Positions 34,718 through 46,261 of a stretch of DNA of 64,000 nucleotides are shown here, piece after piece. The stretch spans positions 186,001 to 250,000 of the forward strand of contig CM031555.1 in the NCBI GenBank assembly GCA_018466975.1. The letters run 5' to 3'. The first letter of the stretch is position 1. The number at the start of each line of letters is the position of its first letter. This stretch comes from Sparassis latifolia. Its lineage: Eukaryota > Basidiomycota > Agaricomycetes > Polyporales > Sparassidaceae. The notes beneath the pieces were generated by a model. It was not told the origin of the DNA. It did not search any database and saw only the letters and a program-made list of their open reading frames with translations. Position numbers and translations under genes: made by a program.

Positions 34718-36208
34718 TCAGAGCATCATCGCCGCGTACCCGTGCCCGTTCCCGCCACCTCCAACGCTGATCGCCGTGTTCTTCATCAGCCCCATGCCCA
34801 TCCCTCCCATGCCCATACCGGCCCCCATGCCCATCATGCCCACGTTCAAGCCGTCGTCCCAGCTGGCGCTCGTGCCGCGGCGCGGCTCATACCCCACAGA
34901 GCTCCCGCTCGCATACCCGCTCCCAACGCTATTCATGCTCCCACTGCGTTGTCTGCGGCCGACGCCGGCACCCGCCGCAGATCCGGCAGAAGAGCCGTCG
35001 TCGCGCTGCTGTTGCTGCTGCTGCTGCTGCTGCAGGAGCGCCTGCTGACGTTGCAGGCTCATAAGAAACGCGGCCTGCTGCTGAGGGTGCACCTGCGCTT
35101 GGCCATGGGACGTTGCCGGAGGAGTAAACAGCGGTATGCCCTGCTGCATCGCGAACATCTGCGCCTGCGACCACACCTTGTCGTCGCCAAACTGCTGGGG
35201 TCCAAAGGGCGCCGGACCCTGTCCGAGTTGATGGCCAGGCCCATGGTCGTACAGCGCGGCCATTGCGGGGTTCTCGAACGCGACGCCAGTCGGGCTCTGC
35301 ACGATCATCGGCGTGGGGTGGCTGCTCGAGCGCGGCAGCATCGTCTGGAGGTGCAGAGAGGGCCCGCCGCCGGTAGCCGTATGCACGAACGGATTTTCCG
35401 GTCCATTCTTGAGAAGCGAGGCGGCGGCAGCCTGCGCCATCGGGGCGCGCATCTGAACGTCATCTTGCTCGTCGCCGGCACCGAGGGGCCCCGGCGGGGA
35501 ACCGCGTCCACCAACGTAGTCGTCATCCCCGTAGTCGTCGTTACCATATTCGCCCGCAGCGTCCTCCTCCTCGATCGGGATGCCCGAGAGCACCTCCACC
35601 TCGCCAGAGAGCACAAGCTGGAATCCGTCACCGCGGACGGGCTCCTCGACGCGCGGGAGGCCGGAGCGGTCACGCCATTCGTTGAGCTCGCGGCGAAGAG
35701 CATCTGCTTCGAGCTTCAGCAGGCGTAGCTCTCGCGCGGCCAGCAGACGGTGCCGGCGCGAAGAGTGGACGTGCGCAATACTGGAGTTGACGATCGAAGA
35801 CTTGGAAGGGCGACGGATCTGCGACAAATTCGGCAGCAGAGCGGCGAGATCCTGTAGTAACAAGGTCAATAATCGGATAATCGCGGCAAGAAGGTGGCTC
35901 ACCAAGAAGCGGCCGTTGAGAGTCTCGCGGCGCTGGCGCTCAACAGCGTTGTGAGTAGCCCTGCGCTCCGCGGTGTTGGCACGCCTGCTTGGCTTGCGCT
36001 TGGCGTTAACGCCCGTAGCGTTGGCGTTAGTCAGCGCAGGTGCACTGGCTGCGGCGGGGGCAGGTGCGCCGTCAACGGGTGGCGGCAAAGCTAGAGTCTG
36101 TACAGATGTCGTAGGAGAGACGGGGGTCTGCGGACCGTTCGAGCAGTCGGTGGAAGTGGGGGAGTTAACCGCAGAGGGAGAAGATGGGATGGTGAGTGGG
36201 ACAGCCAT
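34718..36208 (-). CDS. bHLH transcription factor with glutamine tract
   Basis: Two exons (36208-35903 and 35851-34718) separated by a 51-nt in-frame intron (gtgagc...ctacag) give 479 residues. The basic helix-loop-helix region reads ATHNAVERQRRETLNGRFL, then (after the intron) DLAALLPNLSQIRRPSK, and continues with SSIVNSSIAHVHSSRRHRLL and a Leu-rich helix that may extend dimerisation. His, Glu and Arg in HNAVERQRR are the residues that contact an E-box. The N-terminus is Pro/Thr/Ala-rich. The C-terminal half is disordered, with an acidic EDAAGEYGNDDYGDDDY stretch, a run of nine Gln and a Met/Gly-rich tail. The start chosen is MAVPLTIPSS, because the open frame further upstream lacks an ATG. 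It should act in the nucleus; its targets are unknown. Confidence 0.88.
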   Translation of the reverse strand: MAVPLTIPSSPSAVNSPTSTDCSNGPQTPVSPTTSVQTLALPPPVDGAPAPAAASAPALTNANATGVNAKRKPSRRANTAERRATHNAVERQRRETLNGRFLVSHLLAAIIRLLTLLLQDLAALLPNLSQIRRPSKSSIVNSSIAHVHSSRRHRLLAARELRLLKLEADALRRELNEWRDRSGLPRVEEPVRGDGFQLVLSGEVEVLSGIPIEEEDAAGEYGNDDYGDDDYVGGRGSPPGPLGAGDEQDDVQMRAPMAQAAAASLLKNGPENPFVHTATGGGPSLHLQTMLPRSSSHPTPMIVQSPTGVAFENPAMAALYDHGPGHQLGQGPAPFGPQQFGDDKVWSQAQMFAMQQGIPLFTPPATSHGQAQVHPQQQAAFLMSLQRQQALLQQQQQQQQQRDDGSSAGSAAGAGVGRRQRSGSMNSVGSGYASGSSVGYEPRRGTSASWDDGLNVGMMGMGAGMGMGGMGMGLMKNTAISVGGGGNGHGYAAMML

Positions 36209-39200
36209 ATGTGAACTGGGACGGGATGTCAGTGTGGTGCGATGAGTGCCGTGAGGGCGAAGGATATGTATAAATCTACAAGCGGGGTGAGATCCAGAGA
36301 GTCGAGGGCGATGTGCGGAGGATTGAGGATCTGGATTTTGGTGAAGTCGGAGACAAATTGGCACGCGATTGCTCAGCGAAAACCGAAGTTGTCAGGTAAG
36401 GTGAATGTCGTAGATGCGGAGTGGTGTAGCAGACAGTCGCGAGCGGCGCTCAGCGTACGTACTTGCTGCAGGAGGATGATTGGGGAATGAACCGACAATG
36501 GTCGCGATCTCTACGTGCCCGGGCTTGTCAGTACAATGTATTATTAGTAAACAAAAGAAGTTTTCAAGAATACGATAGGCGCTGCGAGGCTATGTGCTAT
36601 GAAAAATGGAGGAAGAAAGCGAAGCGCTGAGGTCAAAAGCCTGTCTCGACAGACGGATACAACTGTTGCAAGACGAGCGACATACGAAGAGACGAGCAAG
36701 AGTCGACCGCAGTGCTTGCAGCCGACGATCAGACCATCGCTAGCTTCCACCGGAAATCCCAATATCGGTAACAAGACGGGATGCAGAATGAGACTCACCA
36801 CACACAAAAGCTACTATGAGTGTCGGCAAGGGAAATCCTCAGCACGGATATGCGATCTGTGGACAGTCGATGAGCACAGCGCGCGGTTATAATCACGACG
36901 ATAGTGAAAGTGAAAGTGATGAGTGAGCGGGCTAGAACCGCCACACGAGGTCTCCATAAAAGGACCATGATGTTAGTAGGGAAGCAATGGCTTGCAGCAT
37001 CACCCGACGGGAACAAGACACCACACGCCCTGCACTGCACCCAAGGGTCCAAGCGGCGTCCGCGAGTGTTGTCATGGGGAAAGAAAAGCGTCCGAAGATA
37101 TGCTGGAGGATGACGCGAAAAAGGAATGGCAACTCACTGCTGAATGTGCTGAAGGAGTCGACGATCGAAGGGGTCCTTAGCGGTGGTACGCAGTCTGCAT
37201 GGGAGCTGATAAGTGCGGGAACATGTCGGAGACGACAAGCACAATAAAGAGGACGAAGGGAAGGCGGAGAGATGTGCGGAGACGACGACGAGAAAAAATG
37301 AGAGAGAGTGGATAGAACGGAGCGGGACAGAAGGGGCGAGACCGGCGTGATTACGGAGGCATGGCGATTCGCAGTGCTAGACGTTTCGCGGCTCAAAAGC
37401 GACAATAAACCACGACAAAGGACAATAAAGGGCGCGGGAAGAGAAGGGGACACGCACTGCAAGCTGTAATAATTGGCTGCTTGTGTCGTCTGATGGCTAC
37501 TTGCTTGGGGAATAGGCGGATTGGGAGAAGCCGGCAAGGGTCGCGAGATCTGCAAAGATTGGGAGCGAAAAGTGAGAAGAGAACATGGTGGAGAGGGGGC
37601 AAGACGCACTCCAGGCGGTATCCTTGGGACGGCGGGGGTTGGCGGAGAGGAGGGCGCAAGGGGGAAGCTGGGGTGAGGTGGAGGATCAGACGAAAACCAT
37701 GTACGACGAGGGTGAGAAGCTGCAGGCCGAGTCTGCCCTCTGCATATATCCCCACCGGCACATGCCGGTACACCCCAAATAAGGCTAACATCAGCCCGCT
37801 GATTCCGACGCCTTCTATCTTTCTCAACTCCACTCACTGCTGCTGCCCAACGCCTTCCATTCTCCGACGCCCCTTCCGCCGTCCATCTCCCTTCCAATGC
37901 CCGACGTCCCCACCCCCTTGCCTCACCTCGTCTCCCAGCCCTGCGACCGACCGACCGACCGCCCTTCCCCGGCCCTCCGGCGCCGCCCCTCCGAACCGCG
38001 TAGTGCCGCCGTAGCCCGATCGGTGTGCGCCCCCATCAAAAACATATTCGTCTGCCTCCGTTGCACATTCACGGCGATCTCCTTCCCACTCTCTGCATCT
38101 CGTTCCCTCGATGTACGATCCCCTGAGCTCGTCGACTTCCCCCCTGCAGACGGCGGCGGCGGCGACAGCGTGGCAGTGCACCCAAATTTTCTGCTGTCGG
38201 TGTCGTTCACCGCCCCTGCCCTTCCGCGGAGATCGACTTCGGTGCCCGTTTTCTCACCGCAATTCACCGCGTCCTCCTCCTCGGGGCCGGGACTCTCCGT
38301 CTCACCGCTGTGAATTGATGACTCAGCCCCGAACCGGCCATCACCGCGCCCGTCTCTGGGCTCAGCTCGACTCGCCGCTGCGTCCAATCTCGCAAATTCC
38401 TGCTGGCCAGTGCAGGCGGTTACATATAGGAAATTTATCAGACAGATATTCGCCTACCCACGGTGGGGAAGGGGGGCGGATTCAATCTCTCTTGGCCGTG
38501 CAGCCAGTCGCGTCCGATCTCAATTCGCGTCTACTTACCACCGCCCTGTTGCCTCCGTCGACGTTCTCACCTTGACTCCTCGAGTTTTCACTTGTGCTTT
38601 CAGCAATAAAGTTTTCCCCTCGTCAGCTCCAGCCCTAGCACGCTTGGGGGCATCTACCCGGAATAGTGACCCACCTCATTGGTGTACCTTTAGTCGACTC
38701 CGATGCATTCGGGCGGAACACCGGGGGACTTTTGCCACATTTTTGTGTCATGTGTTTGGTTGGTACTCGCTGGAGAATTAACAAGAGTACATATGAGGCC
38801 TGTCAGAGCCAGCGTTCGGCTGCGGTTCCCGTTCGTTCTCGCTTTGCATCTGCATTTCTGTCTAACATTTCACAGCGTTTTCAGTGTGCGCGAGAATATT
38901 GATCTCGGGCACTTTCTCGTACATCCGCACATGGCGTTGTGCCAGTGCCCCAGATAATCTTTGTTTACTCTGAAGGAACCTGCCAGTCTCCCTCTGTTGC
39001 GTTGGTGTGCTTGCGAGCGTCAGTGCATATATTTTTGATCCCCAGGGTCCGTCGCGACAGACCATGGCAGCGCTCCTGGGCATGCGGGCGGCGCAAGGGC
39101 ATACCTCGATGTGAATCGGTCCATGAATTCATCGAATTTTTGTCCCGACTCACACCGAACTTGTCCGTCGCCTCGCGAGCTCCTGGGGACGTTGACGTGC

Positions 39201-40706
39201 CTCTCCCACTCCACAGATTTTTCTTTCCTTCTCTCTCTTTTTTTTTTGCATAGCGCTATTATTTGTATCTTTGATTTGCTCATCTGAGGTGTGCGCCCGG
39301 CGGAAAGGTAAACTATATTAAACCATCGCTCCATGCATACCGCTCACTCGGAATGCACAGATTTCAGGTCCCTTGTTCGCGCAGTGCTTCCTGTTCCCCG
39401 CGGAGGTGGCACCTGTCCCGTCGACGCTCAGCAGTTCCAAACATACGCACCCGACGATCACCCCGATATAGGGCACACCTCCAAGGGGTGCCCTTCGCCC
39501 GCTTGCCTGATGCGGGGGAGCTCACTCTCTCCGCGATGGGCGTGCAGTTCGTTCATCGGCGCATGTGAACGGTCGTGTGATCTTTCATGCGCTGCTGACA
39601 TGAGCGTTTGAACGCCAGCCTGACCGAGTTGCGTTCGCTGGGCGACGCGGGGACGGCTCCAGCGGGGAGTTTGCTGGGTGCATGACCAGTGTTCAGTGGT
39701 CACAAGCCCCCGCCCTTCCCAATCAGAACGCCAACTATCGATGGCCAATTTGCGGGCATTAATATGTCGGATATTGCGAGTACCCCTGCCTGCTCTCAGA
39801 TCCAATCCTCCCCCCTCTGGATTTTCTGCCAGACCGGGCTGTCCTTGCAAATTAGCAAGCACCGTACGTGTATTCCACAGGCCTCGCATCTCTGACCGTC
39901 GTTACTCTCGCTCGCCTCGCACCCCGGCATTGATCGTCTCGCCCGACTATCGCTGTCTGTTCTCACTCGCCTGTGCTATGAACGACCTACGTCGTAAGAT
40001 CTCGGAGAGGCCGGAGGGACGGCTCGCGACGAACTATCTCCGTGCTGTGCTCGGGCGTTTGATCACGGATCGTGATGTACTGTCCTCGGGTCACCTTGTC
40101 CACTGCATAAACTCGCGGGTTGCAAGGAGCGACTCGCTAGTCCTTGGCGGGAAATATTGAGCTCGGACCACCATCCTGGCGCGTCGCCATCATTCTCCGG
40201 ACCCGTTGTATCCACGGCTGGGTGTAGAGAGAACATTGTGTACGTACTGATTTGGATATTGTGAGCGGTAGAATAATACGAACATCCTTGTGCAAGCAGA
40301 CCGTCCGGCGTGGAACTCCGCTGCGGGGATGTGTGAGCACGATGCTTTCAGTCCCATCCAACCTCGAGCGAGTCAAATTTGGACGAAGCCGCGGAATATC
40401 CCCTTAGACGCCGTCGCCAAAAGTCCCGGATTTTCGACTTTTTGGGCCGTTTTCTGTCCGGATGCGACGGTTAAGGTCGGCTTACTTCCTAATTTGGTAT
40501 TTTTGAGATATTTTCAGCGATTTTCGGCATATTCCGTCATATTTCCGTCCATTACCGGCCCCACAAGCACACCTTCCTGTCCGGACGGCGCGACGGCCTT
40601 ATCGCAGCGGAGGGCCCATTTGTCCGGATGCTGCGACATCGTTCGGTCGATTTTTTCGAAAATTTGTCCGGATTCCGCAATGACGTCTGAGGGAATATTG
40701 GATGAC
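36209..40706. other. Long gene-poor stretch with pyrimidine-rich blocks
   Basis: The part next to the bHLH start (36.2-37.9 kb) is pyrimidine-rich on the minus strand and could be promoter plus long 5' leader. From 37.8 to 39.3 kb the plus strand is C/T-rich. Long open frames here (for example minus 36932-37897) are Ser/Pro/Arg low-complexity and have overlapping rivals in other frames. A T-run lies near 39240. No RNA gene or domain was recognised. Confidence 0.45.
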
Positions 40707-41083
40707 TTTCCGTAACGTTTAGAACTAACTTTTCTAGATTTTGCGAGTTCCAACCGGAGCGTGAAAGCGTGACCCGCCCGTGACCAAGTGTGACAATCAA
40801 CCGTTAGACCGGCCCAAGTGAGCGGGACGGGCGCTAATGCCTCTGATGCACGTCTGGAGAGGGTGTCGACCCCCTCTCCAGATTGGCCTGTCTGGAGAGC
40901 ATTTGGTGCAATCGACTCAAGATGGGCGGAGATTCGGCTATCCGGGACATTTCCCGGAACTCCGCTCGGTCACGGTTGTGATTCCTTTCTATGGCAGGTG
41001 GTTCGGGCGCCTACAGAGCGTTTAGCAATCTGGAACGCAAAATCTAGAAAAGTCGTATCTAAACTGCGTTACGGAAAGTCACC
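40707..41083. mobile_element. Small element with about 50-bp terminal inverted repeats
   Basis: The left end (40707-40755) contains TGACTTTCCGTAACG and CTTTTCTAGATTTTGCG. The reverse complement of the right end (41033-41083) contains the same two blocks in the same order with small gaps. The enclosed sequence of about 280 bp is unrelated between halves. No target-site duplication is clear. A MITE is the simplest reading. Confidence 0.6.
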
Positions 41084-43042
41084 CATTCAGGCGTCCTAGC
41101 CGCGAGTGCCATCATGATGGGAGTTTGCACGATCTACGATCAGCTGAGCTTGATCACTTTGCTCACTAGCTTGCATGCGCAGGCTGCAGGTCGCACTCAT
41201 CATGCTGTGCTTCCGTCGTGATCCGGCAGGAATCCACGGGGAAGTAAGCTGTGATCGCTGCTGTATCTCTCATGCCCAGCTGGGATATTCGAAAGATTGC
41301 TCTCCACCCGGTGTCAACACCGGTCCAGGGTACACGGTAAGCAAATCGACAGAGGATAACGAAGGTAGCGTCCTCTCTCAGTACATCCACGTTCAACCAT
41401 CTCATGATCATATGCGCTGGCAGGTGTGAAGCAACTCCCCGTACCGGAGTAATTCCTTTTGTCGGCTCGGTACTTGCAAATACGACGGACTTTGAGTCAG
41501 CTAATTTGTCCCTACCCTTCTGCATTCCCACCGCACTTAACCCATAGTAGGGACACGTACGTTCAGGCTCCTCTCGCTTGGCCGCTTCAGCAGCACGGCC
41601 GCCTTTAATTGCCCTCGCTCTGGGAAAATCAGCCGTATAACCAACCACAGGACGCTTTTGCTACTTCCCAAGCTTCGCGTTGCAGCTCTACGTCTGTCTA
41701 CCTCTGCTTCTTGTGTCCGCATCTCGGCATTCGCTGTAGCACTTGCCCCACAGCTTGCACTGCGCATACACGCAACCGATAAGTATGTAGCTCCTCGGAT
41801 CACCGCCGTACGAATACCGTCGTGCCGGATCAATTGCTCTCGGCACCTCCGACGCGTATCTGCCGACGTCCAGAGAGCCCGCCGCAGCAACGTCTCGCCG
41901 GTAGCTGACTGCGCCCGGAGCGCACTTGACGCGCCCCGTATCCTTTCGACGTCGACACGACGGCGTGATGCTGATGCCACGATCAAGCATCTCATCATCT
42001 GCACATTTCTGTGTGTTTCTGCAGTTGGCGTCTTGTTTTCTGTGGAGATACCAACTCTCAGTTCTGACCGGGACCGGTGGCACTCACGTGTGGTCTTTGG
42101 TTTATGGACTGACTCAGGCATGCTGGTTCCGCTTGAGTCCGAAGGCGACTCTGAATCTCAGGCTGTTCGGTTGTATTTCGAGTTGGACGTTCGCTATCAT
42201 TAATCTGACGACTGACACCTGCGACACCAGCTCAACGTGCAACAGCTGTGCCCAAACGTACATCAGCGACGTGCCCAACGCCGATCCCGCACGACGGGGC
42301 TGTTTGTCGGCAAGTTGCGCACGATCATCGGTCCGTGTTCAGGCTGTACGACGCTTAAAGATAACTGCGAACACGGAGGGGTGTGTGTGCACGCCTCGCC
42401 GGAGAAGACTTATCATGGCAAGCTCGGTCTATCTGCCACGCTTCCCTACCCGGGCGAGTACTACCTCAAAGGTGGAAGCATCGCGAACCTTCGACTGTGA
42501 CGCGACGAGACTGCGAGGCGAAAGCTTTCGCCGAGAGATTGTTCGTGCCAACGTAAACGATTATCGATCTGCCCAGCGGTCTGAACCATGTATAACGTTA
42601 TGGTCTGTACATTGTCTCATCCCTGGTAGTTTAGGCGATATCGATGCGCGGCAGCTTCAAATTTGTTATCGATTCGAGGAATGTCGTTCCTGCAGGAGAT
42701 GCATATCGTTCCTGCAGATCCTGAGAGATCGCCCTCTACTTCAGAGTAGCAGTCTTTGCGGTGAGATGCTGGACTTCCTTCATTGATTACCTCCGAGAAC
42801 ATAGCATACACGTATGTAGAACCGTGACCAAATGATAGCGCCAATGCACGTTATGTACTGTATGTAGGGTTTGAATCAGCAAGATGAACACGGCAGAGGT
42901 AACAGCCACAACGGTGCTAAGATTATAACGAAATACAGATGACTGAGTCCAGACCGCAAGTGTCGCACACCAACATCTCGTAGAATATCACGGGGAAAAC
43001 GATGCTGTAGGAAAGAAACAATTAGAAACGGATAAAGAAAGC
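41084..43042. other. Stretch without a supported gene
   Basis: Overlapping open frames up to about 285 codons occur on both strands (41926-42786 plus, 41537-42121 minus), but none shows a domain, credible splice pattern or typical composition. Nothing else was recognised. Confidence 0.45.
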
Positions 43043-44240
43043 TCATCGCTCAAGCTTGCCAGCTACGCCCGCCGCCTCGTCCCTCGCCTGCCCCAGCTGC
43101 GGGTCAATGCCCACCACGCCGTTCCGTTGGTCTGATTGCGCAGAGCCTGCTGATAAATGTGGGTCCAGGGACTCCGCGGATGGGCCTGGAGGACCGACGG
43201 ACGCGGAGACGGACGCAGACGAAGACGGCGCCGTCCCAGGCTGCTGCTGTTGTTGCTGCTGCTGCTGCTGTTGCTGTGCGTCGGGGTCGACTATGGCAGA
43301 GCGGAAAGGGGAGGGCGCGACGAGCGGGCGATGAAAGCGTGCGCGGAAGTCGTTCGGCGGTGCCTGCGAGGGGTCGTGCACGTACGGGTGCGTCACGCCA
43401 TGGTCGTTCATCTGGTACGGCGCGTTCGGGTCGTGCATGGCAGACCCGTCTGGCGCTTTCTGAGCGTTCCCGGGATGGTGCGCGAAGGCATGCATCCGAC
43501 GCTGGGTACAGGGTCAGCGGTTAGCGTATGGGGGTGCAGCGGGTGCTAACCTGTTGGTCCCAGTGGTCCCAAGCCTGCGCGATGATGGGCTCCAATGAGG
43601 CCAACTCCTCGTTGGTCATATTGAGTGTCCGCAGGAGATGCTGCTTGAGCAGCGGTGCGCAGGAAAAGGAGAGGAGGAGAGTCGAGGCGAAGGTCTGGCC
43701 ACCGAGGGGCTGGCCCTGGGGAAAGGGTGGTTCGTGCATGGGATGCGTATGTGGCGGTTGGTGAGGTGGCATTTCGTGAGGCATGACAGGCTGATATTGT
43801 CCGTCCGCGTTCATGCGGTACTGCACCTCCTCCATGCCCGGCAGAATTTCGTTCCCCATATCCAGCCCCAACTCCCGCAACTTCCGCGCCTTCACCAAAG
43901 CGCGGTGCTTCCTTTGCCGCTCTCGCGCTGCAGCACGAACCCTATCCCGCTTGGCAAGTTCTTCCATGCTGAATTCGTCGCCCTTGTAGACATCCGAGAT
44001 GGACTGAGGGTCGGGTATCGGCTGCTCGACCTGGGGCGCACCGGCCTGGACCTGAGACAAAGCAAGAATATTATTTAGCCCCGCCTGGCGGTCGCGCTCG
44101 CGCTTCCGACGCTGTCGCTCCGCTGCTTTCTCGCGCTTGTGTCTCTGGCTGGGAGTCTCGTTCTCGCGGGAACGCTTGCGGGACGAGGAGGCGGTGGGGG
44201 GGATATTGTTAGGGTCGTGATGGTGGACGTTCATGTCCAT
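43043..44240 (-). CDS. Basic, glutamine-rich protein of unknown function
   Basis: Two exons (44240-43551, 43501-43043) with a 49-nt intron (gttagc...acccag) give 382 residues. The N-terminal half has two strongly basic stretches, KRSRENETPSQRHKREK through ERQRRKRERDRQ and KRDRVRAAARERQRKHRALVKAR, which could be nuclear localisation or nucleic-acid-binding helices. A Leu-repeat of bZIP type is not evident. A Pro/His-rich segment and a helix around NMTNEELASLEPIIAQAWDHWDQ follow. The C-terminal half is disordered with twelve consecutive Gln encoded mainly by CAG. A nuclear regulatory role is possible from composition only. The gene is divergent from the glutaredoxin-like gene with 348 bp between starts. 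Confidence 0.8.
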
Positions 44241-44588
44241 GGTGGAAAAAATTTGATTGTATATATTGCGAGGATGTATATCCCGAGAGTGCTCGCCGGA
44301 TCGCGTTACACTTGTAGCCGTTTCTGTGCTGGGTGCGGGTAGGCCAGTGACAATTCGTGACGAGAGAGTGACAAACAGCAGCCAAACCCCCTGTCACGGC
44401 CTCTTATATACCCTCGGTGGCGTGGGAATATCGCTAACTCTCCAACAGTCTCCGACTTCCTCTCCGCCACACCGTGACCCATCCTTCCTTCGACAGCATC
44501 CAGGTAATCCGCAGGTAAATCATGTCCTCGTATTCTTCAGGGCATTACAGAAGTTCAGAATGTGCTCCTCAAGCTAGCAATCGGTCAA
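44241..44588. promoter_or_regulatory. Divergent promoter region
   Basis: These 348 bp separate the starts of two oppositely transcribed genes. TATA-like sequences face each way: TATATA near 44404 for the plus-strand glutaredoxin-like gene and TATATA near 44256 on the other side, close to the minus-strand start. Co-regulation is possible but unproved. Confidence 0.5.
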
Positions 44589-44950
44589 ATGGCGTCTCAC
44601 ATAGGCCGGATCGCCAGGTTGACTCTTTTCTCCGGCCCAAATTGTTCCCTTTGCGACGTGTGTTCCTATTTTCGTAACACAATAACCTCACGCTGACTGC
44701 GGCCTTTCGACAGGTAGCGAAGGCGGAGCTCGCCAAGGTCAGACAACAGCGCCCGTTCGAGCTCGAGACGATCAATATCCAGGACAAAGGGCAGGAGCGC
44801 TGGAAGCGCAAATACGTATACTGGATTCCCGCATTGCACCTCGACGGCAAGGAAGTCGCGAAAGGTCGCTGGGACGCACAGACCGTTATCCAAGCGCTCG
44901 ATGCGTGGAAGCAGTCCCAATGCGGGGAAGAAGACACGAAGAACGGCTGA
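44589..44950 (+). CDS. Glutaredoxin-like protein (YDR286C/DUF836 type)
   Basis: Two exons (44589-44657, 44714-44950) with a 56-nt intron (gtgtgt...cgacag) give 101 residues. The protein reads LTLFSGPNCSLCD, a thioredoxin-fold start with a C-x-x-C redox pair, then VAKAELAKVRQQRPFELETI, a Trp-Lys-Arg-Lys-Tyr segment, and VYWIPALHLDGKE with the cis-Pro region of the fold. The length of about 100 residues fits the family. It is probably a small thiol oxidoreductase; its partner is unknown. Its last 31 nt overlap the first ATG of the next gene on the same strand. Confidence 0.88.
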
Positions 44951-45975
44951 GCCCGGACGTTCCTCGGGCTCCTCTCTACGTGGATACACAGATTTCCCAG
45001 GATATAGGCCCCCCAAATACTATTCCCTTATATTATCGCTATTCTGAGAAAATCCTCGGTCTGGACGAAGACGCGGATTTGCCATCTGTTGGCGAATTGC
45101 GCTACTGCTTCAACTGTGGATCTCCCGAACATACGGTCTCAGCGTGTCACGAACCATCTGAACTAGCCCTGATATCTCTCAGCCGGCAGATGTTTTTCTT
45201 CTACAAAGGAGGGCGTCCCGAGCCCTTCCGTCGCATCCACGAAGTCGCCGAATGGAAACGCCAACGGATAGATTGGTTAGCAACATTTCATCCTGGATAT
45301 GTTAGTGGTACTCTTTTACGGGATGCTCTGGGGCTACAGGATGGCGATTTCGGAGAGAACGTCGAGTGGCTGTGGAACATGGCTTACTGGGGTTATCCCA
45401 AGGGCTGGGTCAGCGACGTCGATCCGCGGGAGCGAGTCTGGAAACGCATCTCAGAGCAGGTGACGGATACTCTGGAGAACACTGAAGACGAGCATCTCTC
45501 ATTGATCATTCACGGTGACGGCGAGGAAGAGCATGTCTTGCTTCCTCAACAGAACTCTTTTGTCAAAGGTCTTTCTCCGGAAGAAGGCGACAATGACTGT
45601 GACCTGGAAGACTGTGACCTGGAAAACCGTGATCTGGAAATATCTGTCTCAGACCCTCCTAGGGCAACAATAGTGCGGCGCTGGGCCATGTACCCGGACA
45701 CTTACTTTCAATCATCGCTGCTACCTGTTTACAATGGTCACAAGCTTTCTCGAAGAGAACATGTCTTCCTTGGACCTACGCCGACTTACTTTGCAAGTAG
45801 TCGAGGCAGCATCGCGCAGCAAGCTCAGAGTGCATCCTGCAGTCTTCCCGCTGCATCTAATCTCTCTCCTTTTGTGCATATACTGCCGCCTCCTTCCCCG
45901 AGCTCTACGCAATCCCTTCAGAATACCGTGCAGACTGATTACGGAGGAGAGGCTGACATGGACCTATCTGACTAA
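44920..45975 (+). CDS. CCHC zinc-knuckle protein with PSP-type domain (ZCCHC8-like)
   Basis: A single open frame gives 351 residues from the first ATG (44920). It contains one zinc knuckle, CFNCGSPEHTVSAC, followed by a PSP-like region: GRPEPFRRIHEVAEWKRQR, then FHPGYVSGTLLRDALGL and WLWNMAYWGYPKGW. This pairing is seen in ZCCHC8, the scaffold of the nuclear exosome targeting complex, and in spliceosome-associated proteins, so a role in RNA processing is likely. The C-terminal half is acidic and disordered (DCDLEDCDLENRDLE). The start is uncertain: the first ATG lies inside the preceding glutaredoxin-like coding region in another frame, and the next Met is inside the PSP region. Either an unseen upstream exon, a bicistronic transcript, or a non-ATG start must be considered. 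Confidence 0.8.
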   Translation: MRGRRHEERLSPDVPRAPLYVDTQISQDIGPPNTIPLYYRYSEKILGLDEDADLPSVGELRYCFNCGSPEHTVSACHEPSELALISLSRQMFFFYKGGRPEPFRRIHEVAEWKRQRIDWLATFHPGYVSGTLLRDALGLQDGDFGENVEWLWNMAYWGYPKGWVSDVDPRERVWKRISEQVTDTLENTEDEHLSLIIHGDGEEEHVLLPQQNSFVKGLSPEEGDNDCDLEDCDLENRDLEISVSDPPRATIVRRWAMYPDTYFQSSLLPVYNGHKLSRREHVFLGPTPTYFASSRGSIAQQAQSASCSLPAASNLSPFVHILPPPSPSSTQSLQNTVQTDYGGEADMDLSD

Positions 45976-46261
45976 TCTAAGTACTGACACTCTGTAATTC
46001 GCTCACTGTGCTCGTTCTCCAAATTGATATATATTCTCCAGCCTCAGGCGATAAAAGAATGTATTAATGTTCTAGCAGTGCGTCTTCCCGCTCGTTTCTA
46101 AATTACATTAACCGTCGTGTAATGCAGATAATACAGGCGACTGGGCCGCGTCGAGTTAGTGCTACATCGAGAAACAGGCGTAGGCGAGCAGCGTGAGGTC
46201 CAAGACCGGCATAAGCGAACGTTGGCGGGGGTCATATATCGTACACGAGTGGCGCGCGCTC

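Noticed and set aside
34742..35728. 328-codon plus-strand open frame
   Set aside because: It is the antisense shadow of the bHLH gene, rich in His, Arg and Leu because it mirrors the Gln- and Asp-rich coding strand.
36932..37897. 321-codon minus-strand open frame
   Set aside because: It is low complexity (Ser, Pro, Arg) from a pyrimidine-rich strand, has several overlapping rivals in other frames, and no domain. It is probably leader or promoter DNA.
41926..42786. 286-codon plus-strand open frame
   Set aside because: Cys/Arg/Ser-rich composition without motif, with overlapping frames of similar length on both strands. There is no splice pattern or family resemblance.
44666..45016. 116-codon minus-strand open frame
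   Set aside because: It is antisense to the glutaredoxin-like gene, whose spliced product is clearly a family member.
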